Position numbers and translations under genes: made by a program. 64,000 nt of DNA from positions 3,844,001 through 3,908,000 of the forward strand of contig NC_089436.1 of assembly GCF_026210795.1 (NCBI RefSeq), in the 5' to 3' direction. This stretch comes from Rhizophagus irregularis. Lineage: Eukaryota > Glomeromycota > Glomeromycetes > Glomerales > Glomeraceae. Every line of letters begins with the position of its first letter. Within the stretch, counting starts at the first letter, position 1. The notes under the pieces were generated by a model, which searched no databases, was not told where the DNA came from, and was given only the letters and a program-made list of their open reading frames with translations. This document shows positions 1 through 10,006 of this stretch, in pieces.

Positions 1-504
1 CCGGATATTTTTAGTGGAACCGATAGATCCGGTTTATCGAATTTCACTGTGTATATGTTATTCTATCAACTAACCCGTCTAAGATGGAAGTAAAGTATCA
101 ATACTTATTAAATCTAAACTAAATATCCAAAAAAAAAGTTTTATAATAAAATATCTCATATTCAATATTTATTTTTTATGTCGGTGAAATGATTGTCGGT
201 GAAACGTTTGTGATTGTCTGTGAAATGAACCAGACCCGTAACTTAGTACACAAATCCGCCGATATGCATATCATATACTGTAGCGATTATATTATCATTT
301 ATCTTGTAAAAAAAAAAATACTGTAGTGCCTATATTATAAGTTAAGGTTTCAAAATTTTACATAGTTTCATATAACAATATATATACTTATTATAAAAAA
401 TTTAAGAAAAATTTTTAGTCATCCTGGCCTTAAAGGAATGACTGATGACTGATCACCGTAAAAAAAAGGTAGCTGCGGCTGATCACATTATCCTAAGAGG
501 GAGT
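1..504. other. AT-rich repeat-derived stretch, no gene
   Basis: No coding frame is credible here. Bases 1-49 end with CGAATTTCACTG and read, in reverse complement, like the start of a terminal inverted repeat (CAGTGAAATTCGAT). A similar end occurs at 55539-55607, so the left edge probably holds the end of a pogo/Tigger-like element cut by the window. The rest is homopolymer-rich AT DNA. Confidence 0.4.
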
Positions 505-692
505 CACCGGACAAATTAACCAAATTTGATCGGGCATCTTGCAAGTTTTTTTAATTTGACCCATTTAAAAAATAATAGAATGATTTTTTTTTGCAGTATT
601 TCTTAATGTAAAAAAAAAATATCATCAATGTATCTATTAATGCAAGATGCCGATCATTTGTTAAACGGGGACATCGTCCGGATTGTCCAGTG
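505..692. mobile_element. MITE-like element, 188 bp
   Basis: The ends are imperfect inverted repeats. The left end starts CACCGGACAA and the right end, reverse complemented, starts CACTGGACAA. Both arms then converge on GATCGGGCATCTTGCA / GATCGGCATCTTGCA. One arm carries about 15 extra bases. The centre is AT-rich and has no coding frame. It is non-autonomous; no clear target-site duplication was seen. Confidence 0.55.
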
Positions 693-720
693 ATTGTTAA
701 CTTTAAAAAAACATATCTGA

Positions 721-743
721 TTAACCGGAATTGGATTAGCCAC
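721..743 (+). repeat. Dispersed AACCGGAA-type repeat end
   Basis: The motif TTAACCGGAATTGGATTAG recurs almost identically at 10670-10692 and in part at 2077-2087. The copies at 2026-2087 and 10630-10692 also share upstream sequence (CGTT-G/A-GCA). These are probably remnants of one transposon end. No intact element was delimited. Confidence 0.4.
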
Positions 744-1502
744 CTGTTACGCTGTAGCAGGATTAAATCATACCAATGGTATTTTTCCTTTTCTTGTCCT
801 TACATAATGTTCAGGAACCATTTGGGTTACAGCATTCACATTATATTTATAGAAAAGGAAGTATCTGATTTATAATTTATAATTAAAAAATTTATCACAA
901 TTAGTCAAACAAAATGTATAATAGTAAAAAAAAATATTGTACTAAAACCAAAAATAAAAAAAAAATAGACTAAAAATTTTTTTTCGGTTTGAACTGACAA
1001 AAAATAAGAAAAAATGTTTAAAAAACAAAAATAAAAAAATGATTAAAAAAGAAAATTTATCATTCGACATTGAATAAAACATAAAAATTAAAAAAAAACT
1101 TGGTAAAAAAATTTAAAATTTATTTTTTGCTTGAGCCGAAAAAATAATAAAAAAAAAAATGATTAAAACAAAAAATTTATTCTAAAGAACCAAAAAAATA
1201 AGAAAAAAAATGTTTTATGCGAAGTAAATCGAAGAAATATGAGGGATCTACGAAGAATTTCAAATTCATTGCATGTGTATAATATATTCACATACAAGAA
1301 ATTCAGTATCCGGATCCGGATCGTACCTAAACAAAAAAAAAAGTTACCAGATTCCTTAACGGGTATTAACCGTTTTTACCCGTTTAGCACTTTACCATAT
1401 TTGACCTCGGGATATAATCCACAAAAAATTTGTAAATAAATATGTATGTTTCTGTACGATGCTGCGTTCATAAAGTTAATTTGATCCCTATTTGTTTTTT
1501 AA
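744..1502. other. Intergenic, low complexity
   Basis: Mostly A-rich DNA with repeated AAAAAATG and AAAAATAAGAA-like segments at 900-1215, resembling the purine-rich elements near 24 and 29.5 kb. CCGGATCCGGATC-type motifs occur near 1310. No supported gene. Confidence 0.4.
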
Positions 1503-1670
1503 ATTAATAATAAATATGAATTTATTAGTAATATAGCAGAAGACAGTTCAGCTGCTACTAAATTCCAGACCAAACTAGATCGCGCCTATTTTGAAATTAG
1601 CGATAATAATACAGAAAGTGTATTTCCTCAATGTAAAGTTATTGAAGATGGTGAAATGGAATGCATTTAA
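1503..1670 (+). pseudogene. Coding-like terminal exon relic, unknown protein
   Basis: A 56-codon open stretch ending at a TAA has more balanced codon use and higher GC than its surroundings. It reads like a hydrophilic C-terminal exon (…KFQTKLDRAYFEISDNN…). It has no start codon; the frame is closed upstream by TAA, and no matching upstream exon was found. I do not recognise the family. It is most likely a leftover of a degraded gene or transposon ORF. Confidence 0.25.
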
Positions 1671-3424
1671 GGTTACTAACGGAATGAATTGAGTTAAACA
1701 AATAATGCTTTTACTAAAATAGTGGGTAGCGAACTAGACTTACTAAGAATTAAATTTATTTTGCTTATGAAAGCTACATAGTTATAAAATTCTTATTTTG
1801 AAACAAAAATGTCTTTCAAATTATATTAATAAAACACATTAAATTTAGTTTGAAACAATACAATTCTGTGACTCGGATATTCACAAATATCCGGGTATAT
1901 CCGGATTGTATCCGAGTAAACGGATAACGGGTCGCAGCACTACGGCGTGATCTGCTGCGGCCGATTGCATCATCCAGAGGATGGAATTACCAAAAATGAA
2001 ATATGATTAAAAATCTAATTAAACTTTTCGTTGGCAATTATCTATTAGCAAAAAAAAGTGTCAATTAAAATTTCATTAACCGGAACTGTGAGAACATATA
2101 CAATCAAATTATTCTAACCATAATAAATACGGATCATGTTAAGTTATATATTTCAAATTTCAATTTGATAAAACTCTCATAAATATGCATATAATATTTA
2201 CAATTAATTTCCAATCCGTCTAAATTCGAAATTTGATGATTGCACGAAGTCTCTCCTTTACCATAACAAATATGCAACTTTTTTTTGCTTACTTTATTTT
2301 CGCATAAGTATTATGAATTTTATAACATATAAATAAGTTTAATAATTGTAGTGTTTATTATTGTGAAAAAGGAGTTTACATTGTACACGTGCTTTATCTG
2401 CTTATCTGTTATTGCAAGATTTACAAACATGCAATTTTTTAGTGTATTCTTTTTTTTAGGGGCACCAATAATAACAATTTTAAACATTTAACTCACAAAT
2501 CTTAAACTCCAATATCAAAATATAAGCAATTTCGAATGAATAATCAAGAATTAGTTTTTAAGGATCTGAATTGTTTGATCATCATAACATTCTTTGGAAC
2601 GTCGGTTCTGGAATGTCGTTGAACAGCTGTACAACAAATAATTTTACCTAGGGGTTAGATAAATAAACGGAGAGGCAAACTCAAAATGTTACACAGGCTA
2701 TCACTCATAAATTGGTTACACAAACGAATTTTCATATTAAAATTTCACTTTTTTTTATTTTTTCGACACGTACGCATAGAAAAGCAGCCGATCTCAGAAT
2801 CCAAGGTTGTATATGCCAACTCTATATAGGCGAAGTTTTTTTATTAAAATTAGATCACTGGTTGCTTTGTTCTTAATTTTATTTTTTTTTTTGCTCTTTT
2901 ATGATAGAAAGTTAAAATTACATCTTTTTTTTTCAAGATTTCAACAAGTATATACTAAATATTTTATGTAAAACGGTTTAAAATAGCCTTTTCTTTTATT
3001 ATGTATTATTTTCAAGTGTGTGATAAAATTTATATCTTTTTGAAATTTTTAAAAATATAGACAGAATATTTCAAAAAAAATTATTTACATTATCGATTTA
3101 TCATTTTTTTTTCATAGATTATATTGATTATCGACAGATCTTTCACTTTTAATCTTGGGTAATATTATTATTTTACCGGCATAGTAAATTACTGTTCTGG
3201 CGATGTCTGTGTAACATTTGAGCTCCCTAGATTTTACAATGGGTCATGTTTCAGTAACAGTGTCATGTTTCAGTGTCATGTTTTAGTTTATTCTGTAATA
3301 CTGTAATATCAAATAAACTGCGCTGTTTTGAAAAGAAATAATCTCAGTTTTTATTTATATATATAAAGATACCCATATTCTCTCTTTTTTTCATCTACAT
3401 TTTCCAAAAAATTTATTTAGGAAA
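1671..3424. other. Long AT-rich intergenic region
   Basis: No gene is supported. A short GC-richer patch at 1860-1985 contains several ATCCGG/CCGGAT motifs, likely transposon debris. A copy of the AACCGGAAC repeat end lies at 2077-2087. Near the right end, TTTATATATATAAAG (about 3352-3366) sits some 60 bp upstream of the next ATG and may serve as its TATA element. Confidence 0.4.
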
Positions 3425-3961
3425 ATGGATTCAAATATCCAAACTTCTCAAGATGATTCTGATTTACCTACGTATCAAACCGGAAATAGCTTCGTACCTT
3501 ATAATAATAGCAATGACCAGCACGCTTCCATTAACAACTTAGGAGCGTCTAATACTAATAATACAACTCTCGCACTTCAAAACGACACATTTGAGTTTTA
3601 CTTTCCTTTATCAAACGATACACGCATCTATCACGTTACATATCAATATACCGAATTACATCCATTGGACAATGCGCGACTTTTGAATAATAACATTAAT
3701 TTATCTCGTATTCCTGACCATCAGTTACCACTTCATTATAATATTCAATCCTTGATTCGGCAACAAATTCAGCAGCAACAAGTCCAGAAACCCGTTTATC
3801 AACAAAATAACGGCCAACAACAATTGTTTGATTCCACTATTCAACCTATTTCTCAAATATATTCTGATAATAGTAACGGTTATAATACAGTTTCTAATTC
3901 AGTAAACGGAACTATTACTGATAATGTTCAGCAGGATACAGGATTTCAGAATTTTTCCTAA
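3425..3961 (+). CDS. Hypothetical Asn/Gln-rich protein, 178 aa
   Basis: This single-exon frame has clearly coding composition compared with its flanks. The start ATG has a purine at -3 and G at +4 and follows a TATA-like stretch by about 60 bp. Residues 1-55 are Asn/Ser/Thr-rich and look disordered. Residues 55-110 are more ordered, with aromatic residues (FEFYFPLSNDTRIYHVTYQY), and could be a small folded domain. Residues 110-178 are Gln/Asn-rich, including a QQIQQQQVQ run. There is no signal peptide or membrane segment. I do not recognise the family and assign no function. A Gln-rich tail is compatible with a transcription-related or prion-like protein, but that is speculation. AATAAA at about 4084 is a plausible polyadenylation signal. 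Confidence 0.65.
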   Translation: MDSNIQTSQDDSDLPTYQTGNSFVPYNNSNDQHASINNLGASNTNNTTLALQNDTFEFYFPLSNDTRIYHVTYQYTELHPLDNARLLNNNINLSRIPDHQLPLHYNIQSLIRQQIQQQQVQKPVYQQNNGQQQLFDSTIQPISQIYSDNSNGYNTVSNSVNGTITDNVQQDTGFQNFS

Positions 3962-4464
3962 GGATCAAATTCGGTTAGTATATTTTAAGATGAATGTTTT
4001 CTCCTTCATTAAGAATTAAGTTAAGATGTTAAATTAAGCTAAATTTCTAAGATGTAAGATATAAGCTATTAAGTTTTAATGTAAATAAAGTGATTCATAC
4101 AGTATGTGTTTTTTTAATTAGAGATTGGGCATTTTTTATTTATTTCGCAAATTAATCAAATATGTAAGTTATCATTTTATATATTTTTTTTGGTTATCCT
4201 ATCTTGTTGCATATTTTGACTATCACCTTAAAAATCAATGCATATATTAAGCGGCTGTTATTCGTACCCCTTACCTGTGTAATAAAGCCATAATCAGATA
4301 ATCTATAATCACGTTATTAAATTTTACTGCGCCATTCGTTTGAAAATTGAAAGCTAAATGACAAACGAAGAAATCCTTCTGGATTCGAGTTAGTGGGTCA
4401 CAGAGTGAAAAAATGTACTCTTTACCGTCAATATAAAAATGCAGTAAAAATACAGTAATTCTTG
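3962..4464. other. 3' flank of the Q/N-rich gene, AT-rich
   Basis: Contains the likely 3' UTR and poly(A) signal (AATAAA near 4084) of the upstream gene, then AT-rich DNA. The 67-codon minus-strand frame at 4271-4474 has no recognisable domain and is not called. Confidence 0.4.
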
Positions 4465-4676
4465 CAATTGCCAATTAAAATTTATTTATTTATTTATTTA
4501 TTTTATGTGAAGCCGGACAGACTATTAAACAGAACATATACCCAAAAGGGTTGAATTATCCTACTTCTAGCTATCATCCATCACGAGGACGGACCCGAAC
4601 TTCTTTAAAGACGTTGGACTCAGCCTGATCCCCCTCCACTACCGAAAGAAGAACAGGAACAATTGCCAATTAAAAT
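4465..4676 (-). mobile_element. 5'-truncated LINE (non-LTR retrotransposon) tail with 17-bp TSD
   Basis: The 17-bp sequence CAATTGCCAATTAAAAT occurs perfectly at 4465-4481 and 4660-4676 and brackets 178 bp of GC-richer DNA. Read on the minus strand, the insert ends in a (AAAT)n simple repeat (about 4482-4503 on the plus strand), the usual 3' tail of a LINE. Its 5' part is an open frame ending in …VRVRPRDG and a double stop, consistent with the end of a reverse-transcriptase ORF. A long target duplication, a simple-repeat tail and severe 5' truncation are the hallmarks of target-primed reverse transcription. The perfect duplication suggests a fairly recent insertion. Confidence 0.8.
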
Positions 4677-4924
4677 ATTTAGACTTCGTTTTTACGCACT
4701 TTGCAAAAATAAATAACGTGATTGTAGATCGTCCGTTCACATGGTTTACTACAGGCAGTAAACAAAAGTTGCAGTCGCCCATTAATATTATAAATATTAT
4801 ATTTGAGTTATACATGTTATCATAAAAATTATGCGAAAATTAATAAAGTTGCTTTAATAATTTTATGACTCACAATCACGCTTAAAATTTTTGCGTTTTG
4901 CATTTTTAATATTTTACTTCGCAC

Positions 4925-5065
4925 TTCCCTTCCCACTGAAAAATATGATTTTGAAGATTTTATCAATTTTGATGAATTTGAATCTTTTGAATAAAATGCT
5001 CCTATGATAATAATCATGATGAAAGCTCACCTCAATCTCATCAAACTTCACCAACATGTAAGTAT
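4925..5065 (+). pseudogene. Acidic coding-like relic, frame-broken
   Basis: The plus strand reads YDFEDFINFDEFESFE followed by a stop, and continues one frame over as YDNNHDESSPQSHQTSPT, up to a GTAAGT donor-like site near 5058. The acidic, Ser/Pro-rich composition looks like a disordered protein exon. The frame change argues for a relic. Family unknown. Confidence 0.2.
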
Positions 5066-5637
5066 CTTAACGAACAAACAACTCAACATCCAGGATATCC
5101 AGTTTAGTTGTTGCAAATGTCAGGAAATGTCAAGAATATAGGAAAGAATCAAAGTACTTTGAATTTTAGCCCTATAAAAAATATGTATACGGAAAGGATA
5201 CATTTTGTATACATTTTATGTACGTTTCTATAGATTCCGTATACAAATTCCGTATATTTAATAAGTAATTCATTTTTGAACATTTTTTTAAAAAACTAAT
5301 GTATACGGAAAAAATTAATCATGCGGAATGTATACGGAATTTTTAAACTTAATATTTTTAGTTACAAAAATTCCGTATCATAACACGAGATCACATGATT
5401 GTTTATTGTTTTGTTATGATACGTTTTTTGTTTTTTAGTCCGGAGCGTAGCGAAGGACTCTATATGTTCTAGCCGTGGTGGTACAAAATATCCCGTTGTC
5501 CGTCCGCTTGTTCTTTGAGTCGACGTTTAATTGGTTTTTATATTACACGAAATTATCTCGATCGGTTAATTGAGCATGTGGTTATCTACCTATATACTGA
5601 TAAGCTCCGGACTACGTAACGGTTTACCGTTTCCCTA

Positions 5638-5645
5638 GTATATAA
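5638..5645 (+). promoter_or_regulatory. Candidate TATA box inside the 1.7-kb element
   Basis: TATATAAA is followed by CCCTTACTTTGATG and then a long pyrimidine-rich leader. It lies downstream of a GC-richer segment (about 5438-5640) that starts TCCGGAGCGTAGCG and looks LTR- or promoter-like. Whether this unit is transcribed is unknown. Confidence 0.3.
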
Positions 5646-6060
5646 ACCCTTACTTTGATGAGTTTGATCTTCCGATCTTCCTTTCTGTCTTCCCTTTCCT
5701 TTCTCTTTCTCTTGTCTTATTTTTGTTATTTTTTCTAAATTTTTCTTCTTTCTTCGTCACCCCCTTTTAAAAATAATTTTTTTTTTCGTACCTCACTTTA
5801 AAAAAATTTTTTTTTCGTCACTCTCCTTTGAAAAAAAATTTTTTCTTTTATTCTCACTCTTCTTTTTTTTTAAAAAAAATTTCTTCTTTCTATTTCTATT
5901 TCCTCTTTATAAAAAAATTTTTATTTTTCTAACTTTGACGTCCTCCCTTTAAAAAAAAAATTTTTTTTTGACTTTCCTAACTTCGTTATCCCTCTTTTTA
6001 AAAAAATATTTTTTTTGGTTTATTCTTTATTCCCTTTCTTCTTTATTTATATTTAATTTC

Positions 6061-6500
6061 ATAGGCCAGCAGATTTTTTTTGTGAGAATATTCAGTTTCT
6101 TTCTTTTTTTTTCTTGTAGATCAGTTTGGGAGTCCTTTTCTTTTTGTAGGATGATTCAGGATTTTTTTCTTTTTTTAGGTCAGTTCAAATTTTTTTGTTT
6201 TTTGTATGTTGGGTTCAGATTCTTTTCTTTTTGTAGGTTGTTTCAGTTTTGTTGCTTCAGAGTCTTCTTTTTTTGTAGGTCAGTTTTGGATTTATTTTGT
6301 TGTTTTGGTTTCTTTTTCATCAGATGCTTTATAATTCTTTTCATTTATGTAGGTCAGACATTCTGGAGTTCTCTTTCTTTTTTTGTAGGAATGTTGACCT
6401 TTGGTGACTTGTACGATTGCAGATACTATATGAAGGGGGGGTTTTGTTTCCAATTAAGTTAGACGTTCTTATGTTTCTTTTTTTTGTTCTTTTAGGTTGT
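6061..6500 (+). repeat. Tandem array of acceptor-like poly-T/TAG/GTCAG units
   Basis: About ten imperfect units of roughly 30-50 bp each contain a T-rich tract, then (G)TAG, then GTCAG, GATCAG or GTTG. The units end with a TTTTAG at about 6492-6496. This is followed by a short open segment reading GCLTPNEPELIDKLGCNRWF and a stop, with AATAAA just after (about 6555). The 164-codon Phe/Cys-rich frame across this area (5968-6462) is best explained as a by-product of the T-rich repeat. The array offers many consecutive potential 3' splice sites. Confidence 0.45.
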
Positions 6501-6989
6501 TTGACTCCAAATGAACCTGAACTTATAGATAAATTAGGTTGCAATAGGTGGTTTTAATAAAGAGGGAATTTTCATAATGTATTTGTACTTTGTTTATTTT
6601 TTATTTTTATTTAATTTAATAAAGTGAAATTAGATTTATGTAAATACAATTATAGTAAACTGTAATACAAATAGTAAATTCAGTGACCAAATCGTATAAA
6701 TTTCGTGATAAAATCAGTGATCAAATCATGTAAATTCCATATAAATCCCGTGCAAATTCCGTATCCAAACCATATTTTTGGTGATACGGAATTGTGCATT
6801 TTTCCGTATCCTATTATGATACGTTATTTCTAAGGAAAAAAAATCGTATAAAAACTTTATAAAAAACGTATCTAATTTTTTTATAGGGTAGGCGAACTGA
6901 TCCTTGACCTGAAAAGAAAAAAGTGAACAAGATATTGCAGTAGTAGGTGGGTAATTGGAGATGCACAACCTTTTTGTTCTGCAATTTAA

Positions 6990-7445
6990 TATTATGATCA
7001 ATAAATTTGACTCTTGATATCAAATTCCGGATAAAAAAACAATAAAAACTTTGGCAGTTGATTATTTTAAAGAAAAACGTAAATATATACAAGGTCTAAA
7101 TGCAATTCCATCCTATCTCACCATTCTGATGCAAGGTTTTTATTCCTTGGAAATTAACAACATCTAAACGATTATATTGGAAAAGTAGGATTTAGTCAAA
7201 GTGAAGTAGCACTTCAAAAAATGGGAAGTAGTGGATTCATCTACTTAGTGTCTGCAGTACTAGATCCACGCACAAGACTCACTTTATTTTCCATTGGAGA
7301 AGAATCAACAAATGCAATTAGTGCAGTAAAAAGGCATTATTCTGAATATCATACACCAACGTCTCAATCAGCTGTAATTAATCATGATAATGGTGAAGTA
7401 GCAAGCACTCGTGAATACTTTCATCAATTAAAGAAGAGACGATAA
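6990..7445 (+). pseudogene. hAT-type transposase C-terminal fragment
   Basis: From 7158 the frame reads QHLNDYIGKVGFSQSEVALQK and continues through AVLDPRTRLTLFS, which resembles the LDPR-x-K region before the hAT dimerisation domain. It ends at a TAA after KKRR. An adjacent frame just upstream (LAVDYFKEKRKYIQGLNAIPSYLTILMQG) belongs to the same protein, so at least one frameshift separates them. About 75 bp of it (7137-7210) recur at 13610-13683. No terminal repeats were located. It is a dead fragment; assignment to hAT rests on one short motif. Confidence 0.45.
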
Positions 7446-8240
7446 TAATGTATCAAATATTCCAAGACCATCAACTGGAATTTATGAAGAGATTGACTGG
7501 TATTTTTGTTTATCTAATATAGGATGCTTTACTTGCCATTTTCTAAGCTCAATTCGACAATTGCAGTATAATATATGAAGAGAATCTTTTTTTTTAATTT
7601 TTTATTCCGATAAACCCATAATAGTCATCACCTTCCGAAATAAGTGTTATTACAGAAAAGATGTTAATTCAATATCAAGATCAAGATTTAACTCCACATT
7701 TTCACCTTCATAATGTTCATTAGTATCATAACATCATTAGAGAAATTAAATGGTTGTATATAGTTTCAGTAATATCTGAATAATTAATTATTATGTCAGA
7801 TTGTTCAGCATTTTTATTAAAACAAGCAATTTTAAGTACAAACATTTTTTTAAAGCAACACCTTTATCATTTAGAAAATTTACATAGCTTTGACGAACAT
7901 GACATCCTTTACAAGTACTATTTTCCTGGTTTGACATTAGTGAAATAAGAAAGATAAGAAAAGGGTTATAGTGACGTGTCTGACGAGATATTTATAATCA
8001 ATTTGTAATTAATATAACCGGAAATCAGTTTCCGAATCAAGTGTAGCCAGCAAACCTAGTTTATGATCACGGTATCAGTGTATCACATTCTTTAGTATAT
8101 AAATGATACTATTAACGATGATATGAATAAGCTTAAACATTTTCAGCTATTTTTCGCGTCATTTTTTTTAAAATGCGAAATGATCACATGACCGACTTAC
8201 ACTTTCACAAAATGGATTTTCACCATATACTAGTTTAATG
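7446..8240. other. Intergenic, AT-rich
   Basis: Possibly a continuation of the transposase relic up to about 7560 (…RPSTGIYEEIDWYF…). Beyond that no coding frame or repeat structure was recognised. Confidence 0.35.
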
Positions 8241-8338
8241 TGGTACGAAATCCCGAAATCCCGAAATCTAATGCTGGTCAGGTTCATCACGTGACACTGC
8301 ATAATTCTGCATAACGCGGGCCATTGGATTTCGTACCA
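8241..8338. mobile_element. Short inverted-repeat element, 98 bp
   Basis: The ends are TGGTACGAAATCC and GGATTTCGTACCA, a perfect 13-bp inverted repeat. The interior is GC-richer with a tandem CCCGAAAT and a CACGTG. There is no coding capacity. MITE-like or a small foldback unit. Confidence 0.5.
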
Positions 8339-9058
8339 TTCGGAATTTTGTACGGATCCCTCATAGGGGAGGGGTCATAGGGGTCATAGCTTTCACTATT
8401 GTTAAGATATTCAGATTTTAATACAACTTTTGTGTAGTTGAAAAAATAATTAATTAAATTGATTTTCGCGTAGTTAAAAAAATAATATAATTATAATGAT
8501 CTTCATTCTACCCTCACTTAGTTAAAAAATTGACAAAAATACTAACCCCTGAATATAAATTAATAACAGAATTATGCTACGAATTACAAATTCATAAATT
8601 TCATATAAATTTAAAAAGTATTGAAAAATTGTACGAATTTTGTTTTAAATGAAATAATTACAAATTTAAAATATAAAAATTGTACAAATTTTGTTTATTA
8701 AATGTAATAAATCTTACAATAATTATACATTTAATTTTTATAAAATTTAATTCAACTATACGAATATTGGATGAAAATTGGACAATAATTACAAAAACTA
8801 AATAAAAATTGTCCAATTTTCACAATGATGTTAAATTGATATTGAGTATGATTTAGATAACAAAACTATACTCAACTGTATAGTGTATATTATCGAACGA
8901 AAAAAGTATCATATTTATATTTTTTTATTTATAATTTTATACTCAACTGCCATATTAAGTTAAAATTGAAAAGTACAAACAGAAAAATTTATTATTGGTT
9001 TTCCATAGCGACATAATAGAAAATAATAAATATAGTAAAATAATAAATATATGATAGT
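8339..9058. other. Intergenic; 3' flank of the protease gene
   Basis: AT-rich with repeated AATTGTACGAATTTTG / AATTGTACAAATTTTG segments at about 8627-8697. No gene. It lies 3' of the minus-strand protease and may include its 3' UTR. Confidence 0.35.
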
Positions 9059-10006
9059 TTAAAGTGTAAGTTCACCTATTAATGCATGGAATTCTATTGC
9101 GTCATAAATAGGTCCAAGTAATTGATCATTGAGTTCATCGAAAGAAGCATAATTACTATATAAAAGACCCAAATTCAAATTTGGATCATATTGTGTTATA
9201 AGAGGACCTCCGCTTGCACCCTCTCCTAAATTTAAGTCATGTACGATATAATAATCATTTGCCAATATTGTTTCTCCTTGCCACATACAAAGAGTCTGTC
9301 CATTATTTGGACAATTTGGAAGATTACCTCCATCCGGATAACCTTGAATAGTTGTTGGAACATCGGTTCCTAGTTGGAACACCCAACCGAGAGCCCCCGT
9401 ATAATATTTTAATGGAAGATTTCCCATATTAAAATTAAATAACACCATGCCCCAATCAAATTCATCATCATTATTATTAAGAAATTCAGGTGTTATTGCC
9501 ATCTTGGCGATAGGAACTTTACCAAGTGGACCAGGTTGTCCATTGTCATATCCAGGAGAAAACATTACATTTTGAAAATATGCTTGAGCATCATGATCAT
9601 AAAGACAATGCGCTGCAGTAGCTCCAATATTTCCATCATCAGTATTAATTACACTAGCGGTACAAGTAAAATCTTCACCATTCAAGCTCATAAATAACAT
9701 TCCAACGGGAAAATTTTTAGGTTGATCTACATTTGCTACCCCAGTTTTTGTATCATATTTTCTCTCAAAAGGTTGCATAGATTTCGCATCTTTAGAGGAG
9801 TCAGTTGTATTTTTTATAGGTTCAACACTACTTCTTGTTCTAAATCCAATATTTTTAGTGGTTAAAGGTTTAGCTTTTTTCATTTTTTCTGATGTCCAAT
9901 AATTCTCATCATATTTAGGAATCGTCGGAAGTGAATAACTTGAATCGGTTTTGAAGATTAGCACAACCAATGCAGTTAAGAAATAAAATATAATTTTTTT
10001 GTTCAT
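9059..10006 (-). CDS. Secreted V8-like (trypsin-fold) serine protease
   Basis: This 315-residue single-exon protein begins with a signal peptide (MNKKIIFYFLTALVVLIF…, cleavage near residue 25). A Lys/Thr/Ser-rich propeptide-like segment follows to about residue 95. The rest resembles chymotrypsin-fold, V8-type extracellular endopeptidases. His133 lies in the ATAAHC motif, the likely catalytic Asp is Asp184 in DEFDWGMVLF, and Ser265 lies in GEGASGGPL. Cys115 with Cys134, and Cys232 with Cys240, could form disulfides. The residue two before the catalytic serine is Ala, not the Asp of classical trypsins, in keeping with the V8-like group. All three triad residues are present, so activity is plausible. 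It is probably secreted into the extracellular space or host interface. The substrate cannot be read from sequence. Confidence 0.85.
   Translation of the reverse strand: MNKKIIFYFLTALVVLIFKTDSSYSLPTIPKYDENYWTSEKMKKAKPLTTKNIGFRTRSSVEPIKNTTDSSKDAKSMQPFERKYDTKTGVANVDQPKNFPVGMLFMSLNGEDFTCTASVINTDDGNIGATAAHCLYDHDAQAYFQNVMFSPGYDNGQPGPLGKVPIAKMAITPEFLNNNDDEFDWGMVLFNFNMGNLPLKYYTGALGWVFQLGTDVPTTIQGYPDGGNLPNCPNNGQTLCMWQGETILANDYYIVHDLNLGEGASGGPLITQYDPNLNLGLLYSNYASFDELNDQLLGPIYDAIEFHALIGELTL

Larger units (their letters stand above)
5170..6888. mobile_element. 1.7-kb element with CCCTATAAAAA inverted termini and 3-bp TSD
   Basis: The left end is CCCTATAAAAAATATG and the right end, reverse complemented, is CCCTATAAAAAAATTAG. 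TAG flanks both sides and would be a 3-bp target-site duplication. Subterminal regions carry many GTATACGGAA and TTCCGTATC motifs. The same terminus and 3-bp duplication occur at 23786-23912 (TTG) and 38594-38789 (CCA). No transposase was found, so it is non-autonomous. The interior holds a promoter-like segment with TATATAAA near 5638, long pyrimidine tracts (5680-5960), and a tandem poly-T/TAG array (6061-6497). Confidence 0.6.

Noticed and set aside
5968-6462. 164-codon Phe/Cys-rich plus-strand open frame
   Set aside because: Composition is forced by the poly-T/GTAG repeat; no domain or sensible codon use.
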